From: Firmicutes bacterium CAG:555
GTDB lineage: Bacteria; Bacillota; Clostridia; Oscillospirales; Oscillospiraceae
DNA: 24,879 bases
Assembly (NCBI GenBank): GCA_000431075.1
Contig: HF986898.1
Span: forward strand, 30,845-55,723
Reading direction: 5' to 3'
A program made the position numbers and the translations under genes. Numbering within the stretch: the stretch's first letter is position 1; each line of letters opens with the position of its first letter. The notes beneath the pieces were generated by a model, which saw only the letters and a list, made by a program, of their open reading frames with translations, ran no database searches and was not told the origin of the DNA. This document shows positions 1-6,810 of the stretch, piece after piece.

Positions 1-1074
1 ATGATCCGCAGCCTACTGTTCTGGCGCAGCTTCACTCACTGGCTGGGCGGTATGGGCATCCTCGTCCTCGTCACGGCAATAGCCGCCGGAAGCGGCGACG
101 GCTCGACGAATATACTCAAGGCCGAAATGCCCGGCCACTCGCTGGATAAATTCACTCCGAAAGCAAAAAATAACGCAAAGCTGCTGTACGGCATTTACAT
201 CGTGCTGACGCTTTTGGAGACCGTTCTTCTCCTCGCAGGCGGTATGCCGGTGTTCGACAGCGTCGTGCACGCCCTCGGCACGGCCGGCACCGGCGGCTTC
301 GGCATAAAAGCCGACAGCATCGCATCGTACAGTGCGTATCTGCAATGGGTCATCACGGTGTTTATGCTGCTGTTCGGCGTGAGCTTCAACATCTATTGCC
401 TCATGCTCGTGCGCAGATGGCGTGAGGCGCTGCGCTCAAACGAGCTGCGCTGCTACCTCGGCATATTCGCCGCTGCCACCGTCATCGTGTGCATAAACAT
501 CTATCCCATGTACGGCAGCGTGTCCGATGTCATAAGGCTCTCGTCGTTCCAGACGGCATCGATCATCACCACCACCGGCTACGCCACCGCCGACTTCAAC
601 ACATGGCCGCAGCTTTCAAAGGCGGTGCTGTTTATCCTCATGTTCTGCGGCGGCTGCATGGGCTCGACGGCCGGCGGACTTAAAATTTCCCGTGTGACGG
701 TGCTTGCGCAGGTCTGCGCAAACGAGATGCGCCGCAGCATAAACCCGAGATCGGTAAACTCCGTCAAGCTCAACGGCAGTGTGCTGACGAGCGAGCAGGA
801 GCAGGGAGTATTGAGCTACCTTGCACTGTACATTGCAGTCATCGCCGTGACATTTATCCTCATAAGCGTAAACGGTCTGGGCTTTGAGGAGGATATAAGT
901 GCGGTTGTGTCGTGTGTAAACAACATCGGCCCCGGCTTCGGGCTTATAGGCCCGTCGGGAAGCTATGCGGCCTACTCGGGCTTTGCAAAGATAGTTTTAT
1001 CCATTGCAATGCTCATAGGCAGGCTTGAGATATATCCGCTGCTTGCACTTACGATGATAGGCTCAAGGAGGTAA
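1..1074 (+). CDS. trkH: TrkH/KtrB-family potassium uptake channel subunit, 5'-truncated by window edge
   Basis: Membrane pore subunit that takes up K+ (sometimes with Na+ or H+), normally gated by a cytoplasmic TrkA/KtrA NAD-binding partner that is not in the window. The 357 visible residues begin inside the family signature FTHWLGGMGILVL. They carry three of the four selectivity-filter loops: GTGGFG (about 96-101), TTTGYA (190-195) and NNIGPGFG (307-314). CGGCMGSTAGGLK (about 216-228) and the C-terminal GRLEIYPLL are also typical. Full-length proteins have about 450-490 residues, so roughly the first 100-130 residues and the first pore loop lie upstream. The methionine at base 1 is therefore probably internal. 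The stop is at 1072-1074, and the ribosome binding site of the next small gene lies inside its last codons. Trk and Ktr subtypes cannot be separated from this fragment. Confidence 0.93.
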   Translation: MIRSLLFWRSFTHWLGGMGILVLVTAIAAGSGDGSTNILKAEMPGHSLDKFTPKAKNNAKLLYGIYIVLTLLETVLLLAGGMPVFDSVVHALGTAGTGGFGIKADSIASYSAYLQWVITVFMLLFGVSFNIYCLMLVRRWREALRSNELRCYLGIFAAATVIVCINIYPMYGSVSDVIRLSSFQTASIITTTGYATADFNTWPQLSKAVLFILMFCGGCMGSTAGGLKISRVTVLAQVCANEMRRSINPRSVNSVKLNGSVLTSEQEQGVLSYLALYIAVIAVTFILISVNGLGFEEDISAVVSCVNNIGPGFGLIGPSGSYAAYSGFAKIVLSIAMLIGRLEIYPLLALTMIGSRR

Positions 1075-1078
1075 TATA

Positions 1079-1198
1079 ATGGAAGACATAATGCTTATAA
1101 TAGGTCTTGCCGTCATATTTGTCGGCGGATTTGTGGGAATATTACTGCTTGTGCCCTCAAGAACAAAGCGCCGCAGAAAATCAAGACGCCGCAAATAA
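1079..1198 (+). CDS. 39-residue single-pass membrane micropeptide with polybasic tail
   Basis: A short reading frame beginning MEDIMLIIGLAVIF. An AGGAGG at 1066-1071 sits about 7 nt before its ATG, and the gene starts 4 nt after the trkH stop, so it is almost certainly cotranscribed and translationally linked. The product has a short acidic N terminus, one hydrophobic helix (about residues 4-25) and a cytoplasmic-type tail of about 12 residues in which nearly every residue is Arg or Lys (RTKRRRKSRRRK). By the positive-inside rule the tail should be cytosolic. No family is recognised. Location suggests a small accessory or regulatory subunit of the K+ channel, by loose analogy with KdpF in the Kdp pump; that role is inference. 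A transcription terminator follows immediately, so this is the last gene of the unit. Confidence 0.72.
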   Translation: MEDIMLIIGLAVIFVGGFVGILLLVPSRTKRRRKSRRRK

Positions 1199-1210
1199 CA
1201 AATATCGTAC

Positions 1211-1245
1211 AAAACGGTGCAGTTTTATAGCTGCACCGTTTTCTT
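1211..1245 (+). terminator. Rho-independent terminator of the trkH unit
   Basis: A perfect 12-bp inverted repeat (AAAACGGTGCAG at 1211-1222, CTGCACCGTTTT at 1231-1242) with an 8-nt loop. The T-rich 3' arm continues as TTCTTATATTT. It lies 12 bases after the micropeptide stop. Confidence 0.85.
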
Positions 1246-1341
1246 ATATTTACGGTCAAACTGATAGTACAAATTTCTGTTGTTAATATGCACAAAAAAA
1301 GTCCTTTCAAATGGACAAAACGGCGAAAATGTACGAACTAA

Positions 1342-1370
1342 TTGAAGTAGTATTTTGTTAGTGCTAAAAT
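1342..1370 (+). promoter_or_regulatory. Promoter of the 2-hydroxyacyl-CoA dehydratase operon
   Basis: A sigma-A-like pair: TTGAAG (1342-1347) and TAAAAT (1365-1370) with a 17-nt spacer. Transcription would start near 1377, giving a leader of about 40 nt before the ATG at 1419. The ribosome binding site is the G-rich ACGGGGGAAAAC just before the start codon. Confidence 0.6.
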
Positions 1371-1371
1371 A

Positions 1372-1395
1372 TTAACATCTTAGCTGTTAAAGCTA
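1372..1395. promoter_or_regulatory. Overlapping palindromes at the dehydratase transcription start
   Basis: TTAACA (1372-1377), 7 nt, TGTTAA (1385-1390) is a perfect dyad covering the predicted start point. A second dyad, TAGCT (1381-1385) and AGCTA (1391-1395), overlaps it. Position and symmetry fit a repressor operator; no regulator gene is adjacent. Confidence 0.4.
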
Positions 1396-1418
1396 CGGAA
1401 ATATACGGGGGAAAACTA

Positions 1419-2615
1419 ATGAGAGATCTAAAGCATCTGATTTATTTCGAGAGCCTCCTCCAGGAGGCAAACAACGAGCTCGTGAAGCAGGCGTGCTCGG
1501 AGGGCAAACTTGCGCTTGCGTACAACTGCTCGTACATACCGGAGCCGCTGTTGGACATCGACGGCTGCTTCAGCGTGAGGCTCAGAGCACCGGGCTGCGT
1601 AAATCCCGACCTTGCGACTTATTACATGACAAACCGCTCCTGCCCTTACTCCAAGAGCATTTTGGAGCGTGCCTTTGAAGGCGGATACAACTTCATCTCC
1701 GCCCTCGTCGGTCAGGAGTGCTGCACCACCATGAACCGCATGGAGCAGTATTTTGAGTACTGCAAGCTCATCCCGAACGAAAAGTTCTTCGTCTGCTGCA
1801 TCGACATGCCCACCAAAAAGGGCGAGTGGTACGCAGGCTACTTCCGCCGCCAGATCGAAAAGAAGATCATCGCTCCCATGAAAGAGGTCTACGGCGTGGA
1901 CTTTTCCGACGAGAAGATACTCGACGCCATCGAGCGCCACAACGAGCTTTGCCGCATCATAACCGAGATCGGCGATTTCCGCAAGCTCGATAACCCGCCC
2001 ATCACCGGCTACGAGTTCCATGTCATACAGCTCGTGTCCGAGGTCTGCCCGAAGTACCTTATCATTGACAAGCTGCGTGAGACGCTTGAGGAGCTCAAGA
2101 CCCGCAAGCCCGACGATAACCCGCCGTTCCGCACGAGGGTCATGCTCGCAGGCTCGGAGATAGACGATCCGGAGTTTACAAAGCTCGTCGAAATGTGCGG
2201 CGCACTTGTTGTTGCCGACCGCTACTGCTTCGGCTCACTGCCCGGCAGAGAGCAGATAGTCGTAAATGAGGGACAGGATCCCCTCGATGCGCTTGCCGAG
2301 CACTACATGAAGATAAACGAGTGTCCCCGCACCATGGGCACCGAGAGCATCATCTCCCGCAAAAACTACCTGTACGATGTTGCAAAGGATTACAATGCCG
2401 AGGGCATCATCCTCCAGAACATGAAGTTCTGCGAATACTGGGGCTACGAAAGGGCCATAGCGGCAAAGTGGCTGGCCGAGGGCCTTAATGTTCCAACGGC
2501 GATACCGACCTGCCAGATAGAGCGTGACTATGCAAACGCTGCGACCGGTCAGCTTCGTACGAGATTCCAGGCATTTGTCGAGTCGCTTGAGATCAAGAGA
2601 CTTCAGGCGGAATAA
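1419..2615 (+). CDS. 2-hydroxyacyl-CoA dehydratase family protein, smaller (398-residue) subunit
   Basis: Member of the 2-hydroxyacyl-CoA dehydratase / benzoyl-CoA reductase D-component family (HgdAB, FldBC, HadBC, BcrBC). These are [4Fe-4S] heterodimers that dehydrate 2-hydroxyacyl-CoA, or reduce aromatic CoA esters, by ketyl-radical chemistry after ATP-driven electron injection. Family features are the core RVMLAGSEIDDPEFTKLVE (239-257) followed by GALVVADRYCFGS, then the C-terminal block GIILQNMKFCEYWGYE with C338, and the hallmark GQLRTR (377-382) before the final helix. C75, C101 or C102, and C338 are candidate cluster ligands by position. Length is normal for the family. It is 13 nt upstream of the partner subunit, behind its own promoter. 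The substrate cannot be read from sequence. The activator ATPase (HgdC type) and a CoA-transferase are missing from the window. Confidence 0.88.
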   Translation: MRDLKHLIYFESLLQEANNELVKQACSEGKLALAYNCSYIPEPLLDIDGCFSVRLRAPGCVNPDLATYYMTNRSCPYSKSILERAFEGGYNFISALVGQECCTTMNRMEQYFEYCKLIPNEKFFVCCIDMPTKKGEWYAGYFRRQIEKKIIAPMKEVYGVDFSDEKILDAIERHNELCRIITEIGDFRKLDNPPITGYEFHVIQLVSEVCPKYLIIDKLRETLEELKTRKPDDNPPFRTRVMLAGSEIDDPEFTKLVEMCGALVVADRYCFGSLPGREQIVVNEGQDPLDALAEHYMKINECPRTMGTESIISRKNYLYDVAKDYNAEGIILQNMKFCEYWGYERAIAAKWLAEGLNVPTAIPTCQIERDYANAATGQLRTRFQAFVESLEIKRLQAE

Positions 2616-2628
2616 GGAGGGGAAAGCT

Positions 2629-4239
2629 ATGTGGAAAAGAAAGATCAGCATCAAGCAGCAGTACGGCACCCTTGGGCATTTCCTCAAAGGCGACGAGCCC
2701 TGCCATTACATAGGTCAGAGATATATTGAGGGTACGAACTTCTATGCCCGCCGTGAGTGGCGAGGCGTAAAGGACACGGCCTTTGCGTTTTACAAGTGGC
2801 TGTGCACTTGGGGCAAGATGGCGATATTCGTCATGCACGACCCCATTCGCATAGCAAAGGCGTTTTGGAAATACCGCTGGCTGTCGGCGTATCTGGCAGC
2901 CCCGATGATGGTCGACAAGTGGATAGAGGGCGACCGTGGTCAGGCGCTCAGAGCAGACCTCTACGCTCTCGACTGCATGATATCCGACTCTATCGACACA
3001 CTGTGGAAGAGCCTGCGTGCCGACCGCAAGCTGGGCGAGACGAAGTGGACGGATGTCACCGTTGCGTTTGACTACACTCTGCCCAAGCACATAATCTTCG
3101 GCTTCCCCGGACATTATGCGATAAACATGCAGCAGCACGCAGCGTTCATGCTTCCGCTCATGAGAAAGCAGCTCGGCTGCTACTATGTCGATCAGGCCGT
3201 TGCCTGCGGCATCCCGGGCGATATGTGCACACTGCCTCTGGTAGAGGTCGGTGTCGCCGTTGACAGAGAGTACCCCGATATCGGCAACTGCTGGCTGACG
3301 ACCAATAACCCCTGCGACGCAAACATGATGGACAACACCGCCATGTGGCGTGCGCTGTCGAGTGACGGCAAGAAGGCCGTGCACCCGTTTGTGTCGCCGC
3401 TCATGTACGATGACCCGACCACTAAGGAGCTCGGCGTGCACGAGATATACTCGGCGATAGAGTTCCTCGAACAGCAGTTCGGCGTTCCGTTTGACTGGAA
3501 TGCGTTTATAAAGCACATTGAGGACACAAACGAATTTAACCGTGGCTCGCTCAACCGCTGGGATATCTACGCCAAGAGCGATAACGGCGCACTCAACTCC
3601 GTTGTGCAGGGCCTGTTCCGCATTTACTTCTATCAGCAGGGTGGCACGAAGTACTTCCTCAAGGCAAACAAGAAGATAAACCGTGTCTTTGAAAAGTGCG
3701 CACGCAAGAATATCCACCCGTTCCCGCTTGCCCGCCACCGTGCGCTGGCATGGTCGTGCGGCTCGACCTACTACGCCCACGGCGTTCAGTGGCTGTATAA
3801 CTGCTGGGGCATCATGACCGTTATCAACATGGACTCGCTGACCGGCCACAACATCGTCGATACCACCGACCGTGACACCATGATGAGCGACATTGCCGAC
3901 TGGCACGCAAGAACCCCCATGCGTACCCACACCGTCGGCGGTAACCGCCACCTCATGCAGATGTGGGAGACTGCCGAGAAGTTCAACTGTGACATGATAA
4001 TCATGTACGACGATATAGGCTGCAAGGGTATGGCCGGCGCTCAGGGCCTGCTTGAGGAGGAGTTCCACAAGCACCGTGATAAGTTCGATATCGTCTGGAT
4101 GCCGCATTCGCTGATGGACTGCCGCATCGTGCCGACAAATGAGGCACGCAAGGTCGTCAATCAGTACATGCAGTCGGTTCTGCACGAAGAGCCCATTGAC
4201 CCGACCCTCGTCGACTTTGACGACGAGCTGGGCTGGTAA
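2629..4239 (+). CDS. 2-hydroxyacyl-CoA dehydratase family protein, larger (536-residue) subunit
   Basis: Second subunit of the predicted dehydratase. The start at 2629 was chosen because AAGGAGGGG lies just upstream and the frame before it overlaps the previous gene. The C-terminal half matches the D-component fold: NNPCDANMMDNTAMWRAL (227-244, C229), WSCGSTYYAHG (376-386), then the Rossmann-like CDMIIMYDDIGCKGMAG (454-470, C465) and a closing MDCRIVPTNEARK block. At 536 residues it is well above the usual 370-480. The extra length is mainly an N-terminal region of about 100 residues rich in Trp, Tyr and Lys with no recognised domain. C200, C229 and C465 are candidate [4Fe-4S] ligands. Tight spacing to both neighbours indicates cotranslation. 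Reaction and substrate remain open (hydroxyacyl-CoA dehydration or aromatic-CoA reduction). Confidence 0.85.
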   Translation: MWKRKISIKQQYGTLGHFLKGDEPCHYIGQRYIEGTNFYARREWRGVKDTAFAFYKWLCTWGKMAIFVMHDPIRIAKAFWKYRWLSAYLAAPMMVDKWIEGDRGQALRADLYALDCMISDSIDTLWKSLRADRKLGETKWTDVTVAFDYTLPKHIIFGFPGHYAINMQQHAAFMLPLMRKQLGCYYVDQAVACGIPGDMCTLPLVEVGVAVDREYPDIGNCWLTTNNPCDANMMDNTAMWRALSSDGKKAVHPFVSPLMYDDPTTKELGVHEIYSAIEFLEQQFGVPFDWNAFIKHIEDTNEFNRGSLNRWDIYAKSDNGALNSVVQGLFRIYFYQQGGTKYFLKANKKINRVFEKCARKNIHPFPLARHRALAWSCGSTYYAHGVQWLYNCWGIMTVINMDSLTGHNIVDTTDRDTMMSDIADWHARTPMRTHTVGGNRHLMQMWETAEKFNCDMIIMYDDIGCKGMAGAQGLLEEEFHKHRDKFDIVWMPHSLMDCRIVPTNEARKVVNQYMQSVLHEEPIDPTLVDFDDELGW

Positions 4240-4254
4240 GAAAGGAGCAGCAGT

Positions 4255-4413
4255 ATGAAAGTATTTGCTAAGATCTTGGGCATAAGCACGGCCACACTCG
4301 CTGCGCTGTTTGCCGTTTACTATTACAATCTCGATATGCGTCTGATGCGCAGCATCGTCGTGCCCATTCTGGATAAGCACTACGACAGCGTCAAGCGTGA
4401 GCATCTGATATAA
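4255..4413 (+). CDS. 52-residue predicted membrane protein in the dehydratase operon
   Basis: A short gene with a good AAAGGAG (4241-4247) upstream of its ATG. It begins 15 nt after the dehydratase large subunit and ends 12 nt before the zinc-ribbon gene. The product starts MKVFAKILGISTATLAALFA and has one hydrophobic helix (about residues 7-24), a Tyr-rich edge (YYY) and a charged C terminus ending KREHLI. It looks like a single-pass anchor with a C-terminal cytosolic or external tail; no cleavage site stands out. No family is recognised. Its place inside the operon suggests it helps position or partner the dehydratase, but nothing in the sequence proves this. Confidence 0.68.
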   Translation: MKVFAKILGISTATLAALFAVYYYNLDMRLMRSIVVPILDKHYDSVKREHLI

Positions 4414-4425
4414 GGAGGGTGGATC

Positions 4426-4695
4426 ATGAGCTATAAAAATCCGAACATTCTCCCGAGAGCGCTCTCATACGAGGAAAAGGAAAATCGCAAAAAGGGCATA
4501 TACGACAGCTTTGCAAACTATCTCGTTTACTGCCAGAAGTGCAAGTATGTCGCAAAGAGCAATATGTATATCCAGCGTGCCGAGGCATACATCGACGAGT
4601 TGCACGAAAAGAGCACGGTTTGCCCCAAGTGCGGCGAGAACGACTGGACGCTCGGCTATCCCCTCGGCACACTCACCGGCTTCGTAAAATTCTGA
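4426..4695 (+). CDS. 89-residue zinc-ribbon protein in the dehydratase operon
   Basis: Small soluble protein with two CxxC knuckles, C36/C39 (YCQKCKY) and C66/C69 (VCPKCGEND), spaced as in rubredoxin-like or zinc-ribbon folds. The intervening region is helical and charged. An AAGGAGGGTGG at 4412-4422 precedes the ATG at 4426. It is the last gene before the operon terminator. Possible roles are a metal-binding scaffold, an electron-transfer mini-protein (rubredoxin-like Fe site) or a nucleic-acid-binding protein. Given the redox chemistry of the upstream dehydratase an electron-transfer or maturation role is attractive, but this is inference. It is not a canonical rubredoxin: the first knuckle lacks the usual CxxCG glycine. 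Confidence 0.75.
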   Translation: MSYKNPNILPRALSYEEKENRKKGIYDSFANYLVYCQKCKYVAKSNMYIQRAEAYIDELHEKSTVCPKCGENDWTLGYPLGTLTGFVKF

Positions 4696-4702
4696 ATACA
4701 GC

Positions 4703-4733
4703 AAAAGAGCACCCCACGGGGTGCTCTTTTATT
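4703..4733 (+). terminator. Rho-independent terminator of the dehydratase operon
   Basis: AAAAGAGCACCC and GGGTGCTCTTTT arms (4703-4714, 4719-4730) around a CACG loop. The 3' arm ends in T4 followed by ATT. It ends where the adjoining inverted-repeat element begins. Confidence 0.88.
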
Positions 4734-5014
4734 AAGTTGACGGGAGCCGAACACTATCGGTTTTGACGGGCAGCTTTCCGCCCATGCTTCGCTAAACCCC
4801 TAGTCCATATATGTCCATTATGCCCGTCGGGCTTTATTTTTGCCTGTACGAAAATCTGCTCCCTCAAAACTGCGGAGCATCTGTCAGTGTGCCCTTTCGG
4901 TGCTTTCCGCCTTTTTTGCCTTAATGGGCGACAGCCCATTCTCACCAAAGAAAGCCAAAAATCCCTCGAAAAACACTACTGACAGACGATAGGATTCGGC
5001 TCTAAGTCAACTTA
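4733..5014. repeat. 282-bp non-coding element with terminal inverted repeats (MITE-like)
   Basis: The ends are imperfect inverted repeats of about 27 bp. The left end (4733-4759) reads TAAGTTGAC, 3 nt, AGCCGAA, 2 nt, CTATCG. The reverse complement of the right end (4987-5014) reads TAAGTTGAC, 4 nt, AGCCGAA, 2 nt, CTATCG. The interior has further hairpins: AATGGGC/GCCCATT (4923-4940) and GCCCG/CGGGC (4822-4832). No convincing gene lies inside; a 64-codon open frame on the minus strand has no ribosome binding site. The right end supplies the ruvX stop codon and the left end abuts the dehydratase terminator. No clear target-site duplication is visible. It could be a miniature transposable element or an interspersed palindromic repeat. 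It fills the only gap over 300 bases in the window. Confidence 0.6.
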
Positions 5015-5422
5015 TCTCAATGTTCCCAAATAGCCTTCTAATATCAGACTTGCGGCGACGGCATCGACGGTTTTGCGGTGCTTTTTCTCCTTTTTGCCGT
5101 TGGCGTGCAAAATGGCGTGCGCCTCGATGCTCGAGCGGCGCTCATCCCACATGACAAGCTCGATATCCGTCTTGCTGCGCAGAAGCTCGGCAAAGTCACG
5201 GCATTTCTCCGCTCTCGGACCCTCGCTGCCATCCATGTTCTTGGGTAGTCCCAGCACAAGGCGCCCTACATTGCGCTTTTGTGCCTCCTGCGCTATCACA
5301 TCGGCGACACGCTCGGGATTCCATTCGTTCAGCGTCCATGCCTCGCCGACGAGTATATTCATTTCGTCAGAAACGGCAAGCCCCGTGCGGGCGTCGCCGT
5401 AGTCAATTCCCATTATCCTCAT
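5012..5422 (-). CDS. ruvX: RuvX/YqgF family Holliday-junction resolvase-like nuclease
   Basis: RNase H-fold protein implicated in 16S rRNA 5'-end maturation and possibly recombination, cytosolic. At 136 residues it has the normal length. Visible motifs are GIDYGDARTG (5-14, with catalytic D7), LVLGLPKNMDGS (55-66), WDERRSS (92-98) and the C-terminal TVDAVAAS (118-125, D120). The ATG at 5420-5422 lies 3 nt after the folC stop, with the GAGGTGA of the folC end serving as ribosome binding site, so the two genes are an operon. The TAA stop (5012-5014) falls exactly in the terminal repeat TAAGTTGAC of the neighbouring element, so insertion of that element may have set the present C terminus. Confidence 0.93.
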   Translation of the reverse strand: MRIMGIDYGDARTGLAVSDEMNILVGEAWTLNEWNPERVADVIAQEAQKRNVGRLVLGLPKNMDGSEGPRAEKCRDFAELLRSKTDIELVMWDERRSSIEAHAILHANGKKEKKHRKTVDAVAASLILEGYLGTLR

Positions 5423-5425
5423 GCT

Positions 5426-6694
5426 TCACCTCAAACCAAAGCAGGCTCTGATATCGCCGCAGATGTACAGCGAGCCGCAGGCGCAGACCATGCCCTCGAG
5501 CTCGTCTGCAATGTCCATTGCGGTGCGCACGCCATCCTGTACCGTTTCGCACACCTGCACCTCCTTGCCGGTGTCGGCAAAAAGTTCTGCAAGCTCGGCA
5601 GCCGGCAGCGCCCTCGGCGTGTCGGGCGTGACGGTGACGAATGCGTCAAACAGGGGAGAGAGCGCATTAACGATGCCCTTATAGTCCTTGTCACGCAGAA
5701 CGCCCATTAAAAGCACACGCTTATCGTCGGGGAAATACTCCAAAATGCTCGCCCTGAGCGCCTGCGCACACTGCGGATTGTGTCCGCCGTCGACCACAAA
5801 CCACGGCTCGGAGTGTACTATCTCAAAGCGTGCCGGCCAGCTCACGGCGTACAATCCCGCCTCGACGGCCTCATGCTCTATCTGCCAGCCCTGCCTGCGC
5901 AGGACACCTATCGCCTCCAGCACCGTTGCGGCGTTTTTGAGCTGATGCTCGCCCAGAAGCGGGATGGCGTAGGCCTCGCCGCCGTAGGAAAACACCTGAC
6001 CGTCACGGCTGTCAAACTCGGGGTGGATGTCGTCAAAATCGGGCACGGTCAGCTCGGCGTTGCGCTCGGTGCACACATCCCTCACGACCTCCATGACCTC
6101 GCCGTACTGCTGATACATGACGACGGGGCTGCCCTCTTTTATGATGCCCGCCTTCTCAAAGGCGATCTGCTCAAGCGTGCCGCCCAGAACGGCGGTGTGG
6201 TCAAGGCCAATGTTTGCAATGACGCAGCAGTCGGGGCAGGCGATGACATTGGTTGCATCGAGCCTGCCGCCCATGCCGACCTCGAGCACGACAATGTCGC
6301 ACTTTCTTCGGCAAAACCACATAAATGCCACGGCGGTCATCATCTCGAACTCCGTCGGGTGGTCGTCCATTGCGTCGGCGTGCGTTTTCATCTCCTCAAC
6401 GAGCTCGGCGACCTCGTTATCCTCGATGGGCTTGCCGTTTATCTGCATACGCTCGTTAAAGCGATTTACATACGGCGAAGTGTAAAGCCCCACGGTGAGC
6501 CCTGCTTTTTTGAGCACCGATGCCAGCATCGCCGAGATGCTGCCCTTGCCGTTTGTTCCGGCGACATGCACATATCGAAGCTCGGCCTGCGGGTTTCCCA
6601 GACGGCGCAGAAGCTCCGTTACCCGTTCAAGCCCCGGCTTCGAGGTGCGCCACGAAACGCCGTTTATATATTCAAGTGCCTGTTTATAATCCAT
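5426..6694 (-). CDS. folC: Bifunctional folylpolyglutamate synthase / dihydrofolate synthase
   Basis: Mur-ligase-family enzyme that adds glutamate to dihydropteroate and then further glutamates to tetrahydrofolate, using ATP; cytosolic. At 422 residues it has the usual length. The start MDYKQALEYI at 6694 was chosen over a methionine 36 nt further upstream because GGAGAG precedes it and family members begin this way. Motifs are the P-loop HVAGTNGKGS (43-52), a YTSPYVNRFNERM-type omega loop, EVGMGGRLDATN, NIGLDHTAVLG and the C-terminal-domain start DGGHNPQC. It is first in the folC-ruvX operon behind the promoter at 6740-6768. Confidence 0.95.
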   Translation of the reverse strand: MDYKQALEYINGVSWRTSKPGLERVTELLRRLGNPQAELRYVHVAGTNGKGSISAMLASVLKKAGLTVGLYTSPYVNRFNERMQINGKPIEDNEVAELVEEMKTHADAMDDHPTEFEMMTAVAFMWFCRRKCDIVVLEVGMGGRLDATNVIACPDCCVIANIGLDHTAVLGGTLEQIAFEKAGIIKEGSPVVMYQQYGEVMEVVRDVCTERNAELTVPDFDDIHPEFDSRDGQVFSYGGEAYAIPLLGEHQLKNAATVLEAIGVLRRQGWQIEHEAVEAGLYAVSWPARFEIVHSEPWFVVDGGHNPQCAQALRASILEYFPDDKRVLLMGVLRDKDYKGIVNALSPLFDAFVTVTPDTPRALPAAELAELFADTGKEVQVCETVQDGVRTAMDIADELEGMVCACGSLYICGDIRACFGLR

Positions 6695-6715
6695 TGTTTC
6701 TCTCCAAATGCGTGA

Positions 6716-6735
6716 TAAGTTGCCCGTCAACTTAA
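6716..6735. repeat. TAAGTTG palindrome related to the ends of the 282-bp element
   Basis: TAAGTTG (6716-6722), 5 nt, CAACTTA (6728-6734). The minus-strand reading TTAAGTTGACGGG (6735-6723) is a 13-nt match to the left end of the inverted-repeat element (4732-4744). It lies at the predicted folC transcription start, so it may be an operator, a 5' mRNA hairpin, or a collapsed remnant of the element. Confidence 0.5.
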
Positions 6736-6739
6736 AAGA

Positions 6740-6768
6740 ATAATACCACTATCCGCCCCTATTCGCAA
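6740..6768 (-). promoter_or_regulatory. Promoter of folC-ruvX
   Basis: On the minus strand TTGCGA (6768-6763) and TATTAT (6745-6740) are separated by 17 nt. Start of transcription is expected near 6733, giving a leader of about 40 nt. Confidence 0.5.
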
Positions 6769-6770
6769 GT

Positions 6771-6796
6771 AAAAGCCGGTGCTATGCACCGGCTTT
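6771..6796 (-). terminator. Terminator of the acyl-CoA synthetase gene
   Basis: Perfect 11-bp stem (AAAGCCGGTGC at 6772-6782, GCACCGGCTTT at 6786-6796) with a 3-nt loop. On the minus strand it ends in TTTT and lies 15 nt after the synthetase stop codon. Confidence 0.85.
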
Positions 6797-6810
6797 AGAT
6801 TATTTTAATA

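Noticed and set aside
2593..4404. 603-codon open frame on the minus strand
   Set aside because: It is antisense to the dehydratase large subunit, an evident family member with its own ribosome binding site. The antisense product has no recognisable domain and arises from GC-rich third positions.
4255..4695. Toxin-antitoxin pair formed by the two small genes after the dehydratase
   Set aside because: They are cotranscribed with metabolic genes and lack any known toxin or antitoxin motif; a CxxC protein plus a membrane anchor fits an accessory role better.
4754..4948. 64-codon minus-strand frame within the inverted-repeat element
   Set aside because: No ribosome binding site and basic, low-complexity product. 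The DNA is better explained as a structured repeat, and there are no transposase motifs.
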